Translations under genes and position numbers: made by a program
The notes under the pieces: model-generated
The model's input: only the letters and a program-made list of their open reading frames with translations
What the model was told of the DNA's origin: nothing
Database searches by the model: none
Source: Bifidobacterium breve
GTDB taxonomy: Bacteria > Bacteroidota > Bacteroidia > Flavobacteriales > Flavobacteriaceae
Assembly: GCA_943323545.2 (NCBI GenBank)
Contig: CALPIE020000014.1
Coordinates: forward strand, 1 to 32,860
DNA length: 32,860 nt
Direction of reading: 5' to 3'
Shown here: piece after piece, positions 8,071-15,137 of the stretch
Layout: each line of letters opens with the position of its first letter
Numbering within the stretch: the stretch's first letter is position 1

Positions 8071-9327
8071 ATGCAAAAACTAATTTACACCTTTTTATTC
8101 ATTTGTTTATCTACAACTGTTTGGAGTCAACAAACACAAGAAGAATTAGAACAGAAAAAAGCCAAAATTCAAGAAGAAATTCGAGAAAAAGAAATGTTGC
8201 TACAAGATGTTAAAAAGAAAGAAAAATCGGTAGTTAAATTACTCCAAATTCAAAAAGATAAAATCGGATTGAAACAAAAACTAATCTTTACTACCGAAAA
8301 ACAAACCAAGTTATTAAGCAATGATATGTATATCAATCAAGTGAAAATTAATCACTTAAAAAAAGAACTTGTCGATCTTAAAGAAGATTACTCAGATATG
8401 ATTGTTAAGTCATATAAAAGTCGATCAACTCAAAGCAGAGCCATGTTTGTTTTATCTTCCGAAAATTTTCTCCAAGCCTATAAAAGATTGCAATATATGA
8501 AGCAATATTCTAGTTATAGAAAAATGCAAGGGGAAGAAATTAAAAGTAAAACAGTTTCATTATCGGATTATAATGAAAAATTAAATGGTCAAAAAACAGA
8601 AAAGCAAAAACTTATTGAAGAACAAGAAAAACAAAAAAAGGATCTTGAAAAAGAAAAATTAGAGCAAGAAAAAATTGTCAACAGTTTAAAGAAAGACAAA
8701 AAACAAATTGCAGCCGAAATTAAAAAGAAACAACAAGAGTCAAATAAAATCGATGCACAAATTCAAAAATTAATTCGTGATGCCATTGCCGAAGCCAACA
8801 GAAAAACAGCAGCCGCTAGCGCTAAAGCAAACCCCAAAACCACCACGGCAGCTGAAACAAAAGCTGTTGAATCTTCAACAAAAATAGTATTAACTCCCGA
8901 AGGTCAATTATTAGCCAACAATTTTAAAGCAAATAAAGGACAATTGCCTTGGCCAGTAGAAAAAGGTTTTGTGTCTTTGGGCTACGGAAATCAAGCACAT
9001 CCCGTATATAAAACATTAGTAATTCACAATAGTGGTGTCGAAATTACTACCGATGCAGGTTCAAATGCACGTGCAGTTTATAATGGAGAAGTAACCAAAG
9101 TAATTGTAATTTCTCCTTTAAACAAAGCAATTTGTGTGCAGCATGGAGATTATTTTACCATCTATCAAAACTTGAGTAGTGTAAATGTAAGTGCGGGAGA
9201 CAAAGTATCTACCAAACAAGTTTTAGGAAAAATTAGAACCAACGGTGAAGGGAAAACAGTATTGAAATTCTTAATATCTCAAAATACAACCTACGCCAAT
9301 CCGCAAACTTGGATAAGCAGAATGTAA
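8071..9327 (+). CDS. EnvC-like murein hydrolase activator with degenerate M23/LytM domain
   Basis: A 418-residue exported protein: signal peptide to about residue 19, two long coiled-coil blocks (roughly 22-110 and 150-245, very rich in Lys, Glu and Gln), an Ala/Thr linker, and a C-terminal LytM (peptidase M23) domain from about residue 290 to the end. The zinc-site residues are not conserved: the first motif reads HNSGVEI instead of HxGxD, the usual second HxH motif is replaced by LKFLISQN, and the tyrosine segment reads IYQNLS where active enzymes have YxHL. As in E. coli EnvC, the domain is probably catalytically dead and works by activating amidases that split septal peptidoglycan. It is the last gene of the envelope run and stops just before a strong terminator. 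Confidence 0.9.
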   Translation: MQKLIYTFLFICLSTTVWSQQTQEELEQKKAKIQEEIREKEMLLQDVKKKEKSVVKLLQIQKDKIGLKQKLIFTTEKQTKLLSNDMYINQVKINHLKKELVDLKEDYSDMIVKSYKSRSTQSRAMFVLSSENFLQAYKRLQYMKQYSSYRKMQGEEIKSKTVSLSDYNEKLNGQKTEKQKLIEEQEKQKKDLEKEKLEQEKIVNSLKKDKKQIAAEIKKKQQESNKIDAQIQKLIRDAIAEANRKTAAASAKANPKTTTAAETKAVESSTKIVLTPEGQLLANNFKANKGQLPWPVEKGFVSLGYGNQAHPVYKTLVIHNSGVEITTDAGSNARAVYNGEVTKVIVISPLNKAICVQHGDYFTIYQNLSSVNVSAGDKVSTKQVLGKIRTNGEGKTVLKFLISQNTTYANPQTWISRM

Positions 9328-9329
9328 AA

Positions 9330-9360
9330 AAATGTCCGCAATTTAGCGGACATTTTTTTT
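9330..9360. terminator. Bidirectional terminator between envC-like gene and thioesterase
   Basis: A perfect 9-base-pair stem AATGTCCGC/GCGGACATT with a 6-base loop has an A-run before it and a T-run after it. It can therefore end both the plus-strand envelope operon and the minus-strand thioesterase gene. Confidence 0.92.
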
Positions 9361-9868
9361 ATAGAAACAATGCTTTTAACTCAGTAGCATCATGCGGATT
9401 CATTTTTCCCGCAAGCACCAAACTCAATTGTTTTCTTCGTAAAGCCGCATCATATCGTGATTTTTCTTCTTCCGTTTGTGGGTCAATTTGCGGTACTTCT
9501 ACTGGGTTACCCGTTTCATCAACAGCAACAAAAGTATAAATAGCTTCATTGGCTTTAGAACGAATACCCGATTCTCTATCTTCAATCCAAACATCTAAGA
9601 AAATTTCCATAGAAGTTCTAAATGCCCTTGACACCTTTGCTTCAACGGTAACAACACTACCTAAAGGAATCGAACGATTAAAAGCTACATGATTTACCGA
9701 TGCTGTTACAGTAATTCGTCTTGAATGTCTTCGCGCCGAAATACTAGCTGCTCTGTCCATTCGCGCTAATAATTCTCCACCAAAAAGATTATTTAATGGG
9801 TTAGTTTCGCTTGGCAGAACCAAATCGGTAAGTATCGTCAAGGAATCGATAGGATGTTTCGGAGTCAT
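9359..9868 (-). CDS. Acyl-CoA thioesterase, hotdog fold (BACH/YciA type)
   Basis: A 169-residue single-hotdog thioesterase that splits acyl-CoA into free fatty acid and CoA in the cytoplasm. The segment NPLNNLFGGELLARMDRAASI is the family's central helix with the catalytic Asp/Asn area, followed by VTASVNHVAFNRSIPLGSVV and the strand-rich half (VEAKVSRAFRTSMEIFLDVWIED, ANEAIYTFVAVDETG). Acyl-chain preference cannot be read off. Its 3' end meets the terminator of the envelope run. Its 5' side carries a TATCTTTG -7 box and then the structured 95-base repeat. Confidence 0.9.
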   Translation of the reverse strand: MTPKHPIDSLTILTDLVLPSETNPLNNLFGGELLARMDRAASISARRHSRRITVTASVNHVAFNRSIPLGSVVTVEAKVSRAFRTSMEIFLDVWIEDRESGIRSKANEAIYTFVAVDETGNPVEVPQIDPQTEEEKSRYDAALRRKQLSLVLAGKMNPHDATELKALFL

Positions 9869-9879
9869 AGTTTTTTTTG

Positions 9880-9887
9880 CAAAGATA
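9880..9887 (-). promoter_or_regulatory. Putative -7 promoter box of the thioesterase gene
   Basis: On the minus strand TATCTTTG fits the Bacteroidetes -7 consensus TAnnTTTG and lies 11 bases before the ATG at 9868. No TTG is found at the usual distance; that place is occupied by the end of the intergenic repeat (AGCGGGAATAGC). Confidence 0.5.
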
Positions 9888-9897
9888 TTTATTTTTA

Positions 9898-9992
9898 GAA
9901 GCTATTCCCGCTATCCGTTCTATCTTTTATTATTTTGCACTTCGCAAGCTCCGTCACAAAATAATAAAAGGATGCCGCTGTTATCGGGGCTA
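9898..9992 (+). repeat. Structured intergenic repeat, copy 1
   Basis: Outer blocks GAAGCTATTCCCGCTATCC..TCTATCTTTT and AAAAGGATGCCGCTGTTATC..GGGCTA enclose a perfect 14-base-pair inverted repeat (CTTTTATTATTTTG at 9924-9937 with CAAAATAATAAAAG at 9957-9970, 19-base loop). The outer blocks recur at 32444-32518 with a different centre. It lies between the 3' end of the HU/SPOR gene and the promoter of the thioesterase gene. No coding potential. Confidence 0.85.
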
Positions 9993-10022
9993 AAAAAACG
10001 CCCTATTTTCATAAGACGTTTT
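9992..10022 (-). terminator. Putative terminator of the HU/SPOR gene
   Basis: Read on the minus strand: AAAACGTC, a 12- to 15-base loop, GGCGTTTT and a run of T. The stem has one G:U pair. It lies directly after the HU/SPOR stop and before the repeat. Confidence 0.65.
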
Positions 10023-10029
10023 GTGTATT

Positions 10030-10974
10030 CTAAAATTCCTGAATTAGCAACCACGCTTCTGGATTGTGTGATTTCTGAATTTTCAACATTTCTTTTTGTG
10101 CTTCAGCATACGAAGCAAAACTACCATAAGCAACTGGATACAATCCGTGTTTGTTTTGTTCAATTCGTTTTGCAGGATAGCCTAATTTTAATAATTCTCC
10201 ATAAATAGCATTTGCATTTTTTTCCAATCTAAATGCACCCGCAACAATGTGATAAGGCATTTTTTCTTCCGAAACCGTTAAGGTTACAGTTGGCAAAGGA
10301 TTAGTAATAAAAAAAGTAGCTTCCTGAATTTTTTGATCAACTTGTTTTTGAACTTTAGTTTGCACAGCTAAAGTTTCTTCCTGAATTTTATTTTGATAGT
10401 AAGCGTTTCCAAAATAGCCGCCAACACCTAACGCTCCGATTCCTAAAACAAAAATAGCAGCGTATTTCATAAACGAATTAGCCCTTCTTTTTTCAGGTGT
10501 AAATACAATTGGAGCTTTTTCTTCTAAAGCTTCAACTTCCTGTTTATACACTTCGCGTTTTATAGCAGGTGACACATAGGATGTTAAACCAAAAGAAGTA
10601 GTTAAATAATTGAGTTGGTCATAAGGTGTAAATACCAAATTGTTTTCAGCGTTTAAAGCCAATTCCCCTATATTTTTTATAGCAATTGCACCAAAATCAT
10701 TGAGTTTGCTTTTCCAAGTTGCCACATGATTTTCAATCACAGAAACGGCCACTTCGTATGACATTTTTTCTGATTGAGCAATATGATTGGCCAATAAACC
10801 ATCGTTGTTTTTTAGATACGCATTAAAAGAAACCAACTTTTTAGGAGGGTAAAATGAATGGGAATCTTTGTGTAATTGTGCCGATTGGATTTCAGTTAAA
10901 AAGGCACCAAATCCAGGAACAGTTACACATTGGTAACGATAAAGTAATTGTGATATATATATGTCCATATTCAT
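10030..10974 (-). CDS. HU-domain (CCDC81-like) / SPOR domain membrane protein
   Basis: A 314-residue protein. Residues 1-~75 and ~75-130 look like two HU-type units of the prokaryotic CCDC81 class (YISQLLYRYQCVTVPGFGAF; then VSVIENHVATWKSKLNDFG). A variable basic stretch follows, then one transmembrane helix at about 168-188 (YAAIFVLGIGALGVGGYF), a short coiled linker, and a C-terminal SPOR domain (YHIVAGAFRLEKNANAIYGEL, ending in EAWLLIQEF). SPOR domains bind denuded peptidoglycan, often at the division septum; HU folds can bind DNA or proteins. The topology puts HU in the cytoplasm and SPOR in the periplasm. The ORF track starts at GTG 10980, but that base lies in the -7 box, so ATG 10974 is chosen; ATG 10968 is also possible. 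Confidence 0.85.
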   Translation of the reverse strand: MNMDIYISQLLYRYQCVTVPGFGAFLTEIQSAQLHKDSHSFYPPKKLVSFNAYLKNNDGLLANHIAQSEKMSYEVAVSVIENHVATWKSKLNDFGAIAIKNIGELALNAENNLVFTPYDQLNYLTTSFGLTSYVSPAIKREVYKQEVEALEEKAPIVFTPEKRRANSFMKYAAIFVLGIGALGVGGYFGNAYYQNKIQEETLAVQTKVQKQVDQKIQEATFFITNPLPTVTLTVSEEKMPYHIVAGAFRLEKNANAIYGELLKLGYPAKRIEQNKHGLYPVAYGSFASYAEAQKEMLKIQKSHNPEAWLLIQEF

Positions 10975-10979
10975 AATCA

Positions 10980-11008
10980 CAAATTTAAATATTTAATGTG
11001 TATTGCAA
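10980..11008 (-). promoter_or_regulatory. Putative promoter of the HU/SPOR gene
   Basis: Minus strand: TTG (11006-11008), an 18-base spacer, TAAATTTG (10980-10987). Both boxes fit the Bacteroidetes sigma-ABfr consensus. The expected transcript start would be at or within a few bases of ATG 10974, so the message would be nearly leaderless. Confidence 0.55.
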
Positions 11009-11025
11009 AATATTATCAACAAACT

Positions 11026-11060
11026 TTGTTAACAATTTTAAAAATTTGTTCTTACATTTG
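11026..11060 (+). promoter_or_regulatory. Putative promoter of dprA
   Basis: TTG (11026-11028), a 24-base spacer (slightly long), TACATTTG (11053-11060). It lies 40 bases before the dprA ATG and back to back with the HU/SPOR promoter. Confidence 0.5.
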
Positions 11061-11100
11061 ATTCTCAATATTATAGTATACACCAAACAGATTTTTTATA

Positions 11101-12213
11101 ATGAATGAAACAGAATTACTGCATATTTTAGCTTTGTTAAAAGTAGAAGGAGTTGGCGATATTGTCGCTAAAAAACTTATTAATCACTGCGGAACAGCCG
11201 AAAACATATTCAAATTAAAAGCTTCAAAACTAACTTCTATTGATGGCATAGGTCAAAACTTAATTAAGAATTTAAAAGACAAATCTGTTTTTTTAAAAGC
11301 AACAAACGAATTAAACTTCATCAAAAAAAACGACATAAAGGTTTGTTATTACCAAGACAACAATTATCCTGAACGATTAAAGCATTGCATTGACGGGCCA
11401 GTTTTGTTGTTTTATACAGGTACTATAAATTGGAATACACGCAGAATAATTAGCATTGTTGGTACAAGACAAATCACTTCTTATGGAGCCGATTTCTGTA
11501 AAAAATTAATAGAAGATTTAGCACCATTAAATCCTATAATTATTAGCGGTTTTGCATATGGTGTTGATATTGTTGCACATCAAGCAGCTATGGACAACAA
11601 CTTACAAACCATCGGAATCTTAGCGCATGGTTTGAATCAAATTTATCCAAAAACGCATAAAAGATACATTTCAAAAATGGACAGTAAAGGTGGATTTATG
11701 ACGGAATTTTGGAGTAATTCTAATCCTGAAAAAGAAAATTTTGTCAAGCGTAATCGCATAGTTGCTGGAATCGCAGAAGCAACGATTGTTATTGAAAGTG
11801 CCGAAAAAGGAGGTTCATTAATTACTGCTACTATGGCCAACGATTACAACCGTGATGTGTTTGCTGTTCCAGGGCGAACTTCAGACAGGTTAAGTCTAGG
11901 GTGTAATAATTTGATAAAAACGCAACGCGCCCATTTGCTTTCTTCGGCTGCTGATGTTTTATACATATTGAATTGGGAAATAGAAAACACATCGAAAAAA
12001 GGAACTAAAGTTATTCAAAAACAATTGTTTATTTCTTTAGATCAAGAAGAACAGCAGCTTTACGATTATCTCCATCTTCATGGAAAACAGCAGCTAGATG
12101 TTATAGCTATAGCATCTAATTTTCCGGTTTTTAAAACAGCTTCAATTTTATTAAACATGGAACTCAAAGGAGTTGTTCGTCCGCTGCCAGGAAAATTGTT
12201 TGAAGTGATTTAA
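11101..12213 (+). CDS. dprA: DNA-processing protein DprA
   Basis: A cytoplasmic protein that protects incoming single-stranded DNA and loads RecA on it during natural transformation. The 370-residue protein has the full three-part build: an N-terminal helix-hairpin-helix/SAM-like part (residues ~5-65, LLKVEGVGDIVAKKLI, IDGIGQNLI), the Rossmann-like DprA core (SIVGTRQITSYG, SGFAYGVDIVAHQAA, RNRIVAGIAEATIVIESAEK, DVFAVPGR), and a C-terminal winged-helix domain (EEQQLYDYLHLHGKQQLDVIA, GVVRPLPGKLFEVI). Nothing is missing. It is divergent from the HU/SPOR gene and stands as a single-gene unit before the barrel protein gene. Confidence 0.96.
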   Translation: MNETELLHILALLKVEGVGDIVAKKLINHCGTAENIFKLKASKLTSIDGIGQNLIKNLKDKSVFLKATNELNFIKKNDIKVCYYQDNNYPERLKHCIDGPVLLFYTGTINWNTRRIISIVGTRQITSYGADFCKKLIEDLAPLNPIIISGFAYGVDIVAHQAAMDNNLQTIGILAHGLNQIYPKTHKRYISKMDSKGGFMTEFWSNSNPEKENFVKRNRIVAGIAEATIVIESAEKGGSLITATMANDYNRDVFAVPGRTSDRLSLGCNNLIKTQRAHLLSSAADVLYILNWEIENTSKKGTKVIQKQLFISLDQEEQQLYDYLHLHGKQQLDVIAIASNFPVFKTASILLNMELKGVVRPLPGKLFEVI

Positions 12214-12313
12214 TAGATTAAATACATTAAAATAGCATCTTTTAATTTTGATGTAAAATAATCAATTACATTTTAGAATTATATATTTTCAAGCAAAAGC
12301 TATTTATTTTGAT

Positions 12314-12343
12314 TTGAATTTTAGAATGTTTTAATTACTTTTG
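12314..12343 (+). promoter_or_regulatory. Putative promoter of the DUF6268-like barrel gene
   Basis: TTG (12314-12316), a 19-base spacer, TACTTTTG (12336-12343), 18 bases before the ATG. It fits the Bacteroidetes consensus well, suggesting this gene has its own transcript. Confidence 0.6.
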
Positions 12344-12361
12344 AATTTGAAAAAAAAATAA

Positions 12362-13210
12362 ATGAAAAAGAAATTCAATTGTATTCTTTTTATATTGGTA
12401 TTTCCTCTAATAAGCTTTGCCCAAGTAGAGAATAGAGCCTCGTTATTTTATTCTTATTATGCACCATCATCAGATAATAATCTTAAAAATATTGAACAAT
12501 CAAATGTAGATTTTCAGTATAATTTAAAGAGTAAGGTTATTGCCAAAAAAATTAGATGGGATAATACTTTTTCCTATAAAAGTGTTTTTATGGATAATGT
12601 ATTTGATGAAAATCTCATGGATTTATCTTATACATCCGCTTTTGTTTATACCAAAAACTTAAAAAATTTTATTATAGGAAATGCAAGAATCAATTACAGG
12701 AGTCAATCAAATCTTCAATTAACAAGCGATGCTCTTTTTCCAGCGCTCTCATTGGGTTATATGAGACAATCTCAAAAAAACAAATCTATAAGATGGGCAG
12801 CAGGAATAAATTATAACAATGATTTTGGTAAAAATGTAATATTGCCTTTTTTTATATTTAATTATGAATCTGCAAAGATGCGATTTAACGCTACACTACC
12901 CAATTCAATTTTATTACTTATTAGAAATAATTCTAAGTTTTACTACGGTATAAACACAACTTTAAATTCTTCGATATTTGAAGTAGACGACGATTTAGAT
13001 CAGAGACTACAACTTTTAAATGCAAACTTTTTAGTTTTTTCTCAAATTAAACTCCACAAGAAATTTTGGTTAGAAGTAAAGCCTGGGATTACGTTAAGAA
13101 GGGATATAAATATTTTACAACATAACTTTGAACCTATTAATAGTAATTCGGAATACAGTTTAGATTCAAATTTTATTTTTACAACCGGATTGCTATATAG
13201 AATGAATTAG
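12362..13210 (+). CDS. Putative outer-membrane beta-barrel protein (DUF6268-like)
   Basis: A 282-residue protein with a clear signal peptide (cut near [10 protein letters not shown]). The rest is a series of amphipathic strands rich in Tyr, Phe, Asn and Ser ([55 protein letters not shown]) ending in [12 protein letters not shown], typical of an outer-membrane barrel. The pattern resembles DUF6268 proteins of Bacteroidetes, but I am not certain of that assignment. No catalytic motif. It has its own promoter and is convergent with trpS, so no operon partner indicates its job. Confidence 0.7.
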   Translation: MKKKFNCILFILVFPLISFAQVENRASLFYSYYAPSSDNNLKNIEQSNVDFQYNLKSKVIAKKIRWDNTFSYKSVFMDNVFDENLMDLSYTSAFVYTKNLKNFIIGNARINYRSQSNLQLTSDALFPALSLGYMRQSQKNKSIRWAAGINYNNDFGKNVILPFFIFNYESAKMRFNATLPNSILLLIRNNSKFYYGINTTLNSSIFEVDDDLDQRLQLLNANFLVFSQIKLHKKFWLEVKPGITLRRDINILQHNFEPINSNSEYSLDSNFIFTTGLLYRMN

Positions 13211-13263
13211 TCATTCATAATTCGAGTTGTATGTATTATTTGTTTTACAAAAAGATATTGCTA

Positions 13264-14235
13264 TTATTCAAATCCTAGTTTTTCTCTAACTCTACCTAAT
13301 ACACCATCAGCAATTTTACTGGCTTTTGTAGCACCTTGTTTTAGTAATTCATCAACTTCGGAAAGGTGATTGATATAGTAGTTGTATTTTTCTCTTTCTC
13401 TTTTAAAGTTCTCACAAATGAGTTCAAATAGTGCTTGTTTCGCATGCCCATAGCCATAATTTCCTCCCAAATAATTTTGCTTCATTGAGTCAATTTGCTG
13501 TTCATTGGCAAGAAGTTTATATATACCAAAAGTATTGCATGTATCAGGATTTTTAGGTTCTTCAAGTGGAGTGCTATCACTTTCGATAGCCATAATTTGT
13601 TTGCGAAGTGCTTTATCATCTAAGAAAATATTGATGATATTGCCTCGAGATTTACTCATTTTTTGTCCGTCTGTTCCCGGAACATACATAGTGTCTTTTT
13701 GAATTTTTGCTTCCGGAATGACAAAAGTTTCTCCCATCTGATGGTTAAATCGAGAAGCAACATCGCGTGTAATTTCGATATGTTGCAATTGGTCTTTTCC
13801 AACAGGAACAAAATTAGCGTCATACAATAAAATATCGGCAGCCATTAACATCGGATAGGAAAATAAACCTGCATTTACATCTTCTAAACGATCGGCTTTA
13901 TCTTTGAAAGAATGGGCTAATGTTAATCTTTGAAAAGGGAAAAAACAACTTAAATACCATGACAATTCAGCCGTTTGTGGCACATCCGATTGACGGTAAA
14001 AAATCACTTTAGAAACATCCAAACCGCAAGCCAACCAAACTGCAGCAGTGCTATAGGTATTGTTTCGCAATTCGGCCCCGTTTTTTATTTGGGTAATCGA
14101 ATGCAAATCGGCTATAAAGAGAAACGATTCGTTTTCTGCTTTTTCTGATAGAGAAATTGCAGGGAATATGGCTCCTAATAAGTTGCCTAAGTGAGGTGTG
14201 CCAGTGCTTTGTATACCAGTGAGAATTTTCGCCAT
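13264..14235 (-). CDS. trpS: Tryptophan--tRNA ligase
   Basis: Charges tRNA(Trp) with tryptophan using ATP. The 323-residue protein is a normal bacterial class Ic synthetase: the HIGH-type motif appears as GTPHLGNLLGA near residue 12, the KMSKS loop as GQKMSKSRGN, and the tryptophan-pocket helix region as MLMAADILLYDANFVPVGKDQ. Length matches the family. Its 5' side carries a TAACTTTG box 22 bases before the ATG. It is divergent from a PlsC-type acyltransferase gene and convergent with the barrel gene. Confidence 0.97.
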   Translation of the reverse strand: MAKILTGIQSTGTPHLGNLLGAIFPAISLSEKAENESFLFIADLHSITQIKNGAELRNNTYSTAAVWLACGLDVSKVIFYRQSDVPQTAELSWYLSCFFPFQRLTLAHSFKDKADRLEDVNAGLFSYPMLMAADILLYDANFVPVGKDQLQHIEITRDVASRFNHQMGETFVIPEAKIQKDTMYVPGTDGQKMSKSRGNIINIFLDDKALRKQIMAIESDSTPLEEPKNPDTCNTFGIYKLLANEQQIDSMKQNYLGGNYGYGHAKQALFELICENFKREREKYNYYINHLSEVDELLKQGATKASKIADGVLGRVREKLGFE

Positions 14236-14257
14236 GTTTATTTTGTTGATAGAAGCG

Positions 14258-14265
14258 CAAAGTTA
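14258..14265 (-). promoter_or_regulatory. Putative -7 promoter box of trpS
   Basis: Minus-strand TAACTTTG matches TAnnTTTG; the same octamer precedes hemA and the second plsC gene. The only TTG words upstream are spaced 13 or 31 bases away, so the -33 element is weak. Confidence 0.5.
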
Positions 14266-14313
14266 AACACGAATTTCACAAAATTTCATAAAATTTCAAT
14301 TATTTTTGACGCT

Positions 14314-15051
14314 ATGAGATTACTAAAAATTATTTTTTGGATACTATGGCGTGTTTGGTTTTATGTAGTTATGGGAACCATAATTGTGATTTTATTTCCT
14401 TTATTAATGATTTCAATACTTTCAGAAAAGTTTTATACAATGTTTTTTATGTTGGCTCGAATTTGGGCGAAAGGGGTATTGATTTTTACAGGATTTTATT
14501 ATAAAATTGAAAGAGAAGAAGAAACAATTGCAGGGAAAAGTTACATGTTTGTTGCCAATCATACTTCTATGACGGATATTATGTTGATGTTGGCGGTTGT
14601 AAAAAATCCTTTTGTATTTGTAGGAAAAAAAGAACTTGCTAATATTCCTTTATTTGGATTTTTTTACAAGCGCACCTGTATTTTGGTAGACAGAAGTAGT
14701 TCTAAAAGTAGAATGGCAGTATTTGCTAGAGCTCAAAAAAGATTAAATCAAGGATTAAGTATTTGCATTTTTCCAGAAGGAGGTGTGCCGGACGAATCTA
14801 TACTATTAGACGAGTTTAAAGATGGCGCATTTCGATTGGCGATAGAACATCAAATACCAATTGTTCCTATCACTTTTGGAGATAATAAAAAAAGAATGTC
14901 GTATACTTTTTTAAGTGGAAGTCCAGGATTAATGAGAGCCAAAGTGCATCATTTTATTCTTACTTTAGGAAAAAAACCAGAAGATAAAAAAGAAATAAGT
15001 GAACAAGTTAGAACGGTTATTTTACAACAATTACAACAATTTAACAAATAA
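14314..15051 (+). CDS. 1-acyl-sn-glycerol-3-phosphate acyltransferase family protein (PlsC-like, paralogue 1)
   Basis: Adds the second acyl chain to lysophosphatidic acid, or acylates a related lipid, at the inner membrane. The 245-residue protein has an N-terminal membrane helix (FWILWRVWFYVVMGTIIVIL), the catalytic NHxxxxD motif (NHTSMTDI), the FVGKKEL and RSSSKSRM segments of block II, and FPEGG as block III. The ORF track begins 41 codons earlier, but that part overlaps the trpS coding start and its promoter and does not look like family sequence. The ATG at 14314 (MRLLKIIFW) is taken. TATTTTTG at 14301-14308 is a possible -7 box and would give a near-leaderless message. A second PlsC-like gene lies at 18906. 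Confidence 0.88.
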   Translation: MRLLKIIFWILWRVWFYVVMGTIIVILFPLLMISILSEKFYTMFFMLARIWAKGVLIFTGFYYKIEREEETIAGKSYMFVANHTSMTDIMLMLAVVKNPFVFVGKKELANIPLFGFFYKRTCILVDRSSSKSRMAVFARAQKRLNQGLSICIFPEGGVPDESILLDEFKDGAFRLAIEHQIPIVPITFGDNKKRMSYTFLSGSPGLMRAKVHHFILTLGKKPEDKKEISEQVRTVILQQLQQFNK

Positions 15052-15080
15052 AAAAGAGTGCCTAACTAAAGCACTCTTTT
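15052..15080. terminator. Terminator between convergent plsC-like and barrel genes
   Basis: A perfect 10-base-pair stem AAAAGAGTGC/GCACTCTTTT with a 9-base loop. T-runs are present on both strands, longer on the minus strand, so it can stop transcripts from both sides. Confidence 0.88.
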
Positions 15081-15137
15081 CCGATATTACTCGAAAGCAA
15101 TAACACCACTTAACTAATTTTAAACAAACTAACCTAA

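Noticed and set aside
9309-9539. 76-residue plus-strand ORF across the terminator
   Set aside because: It overlaps the strong terminator and the thioesterase gene, with no coding features.
9972-10208. 78-residue plus-strand ORF over repeat copy 1 and the HU/SPOR 3' end
   Set aside because: It starts in the repeat and runs antisense to the SPOR domain.
12214-12313. Possible terminator after dprA
   Set aside because: The AT-rich spacer holds only imperfect short inverted repeats without a convincing stem and T-run.
14191-14313. N-terminal extension of the PlsC-like ORF (41 codons)
   Set aside because: It overlaps the start of trpS and the divergent promoter region and does not resemble acyltransferase sequence. 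ATG 14314 gives the normal start.
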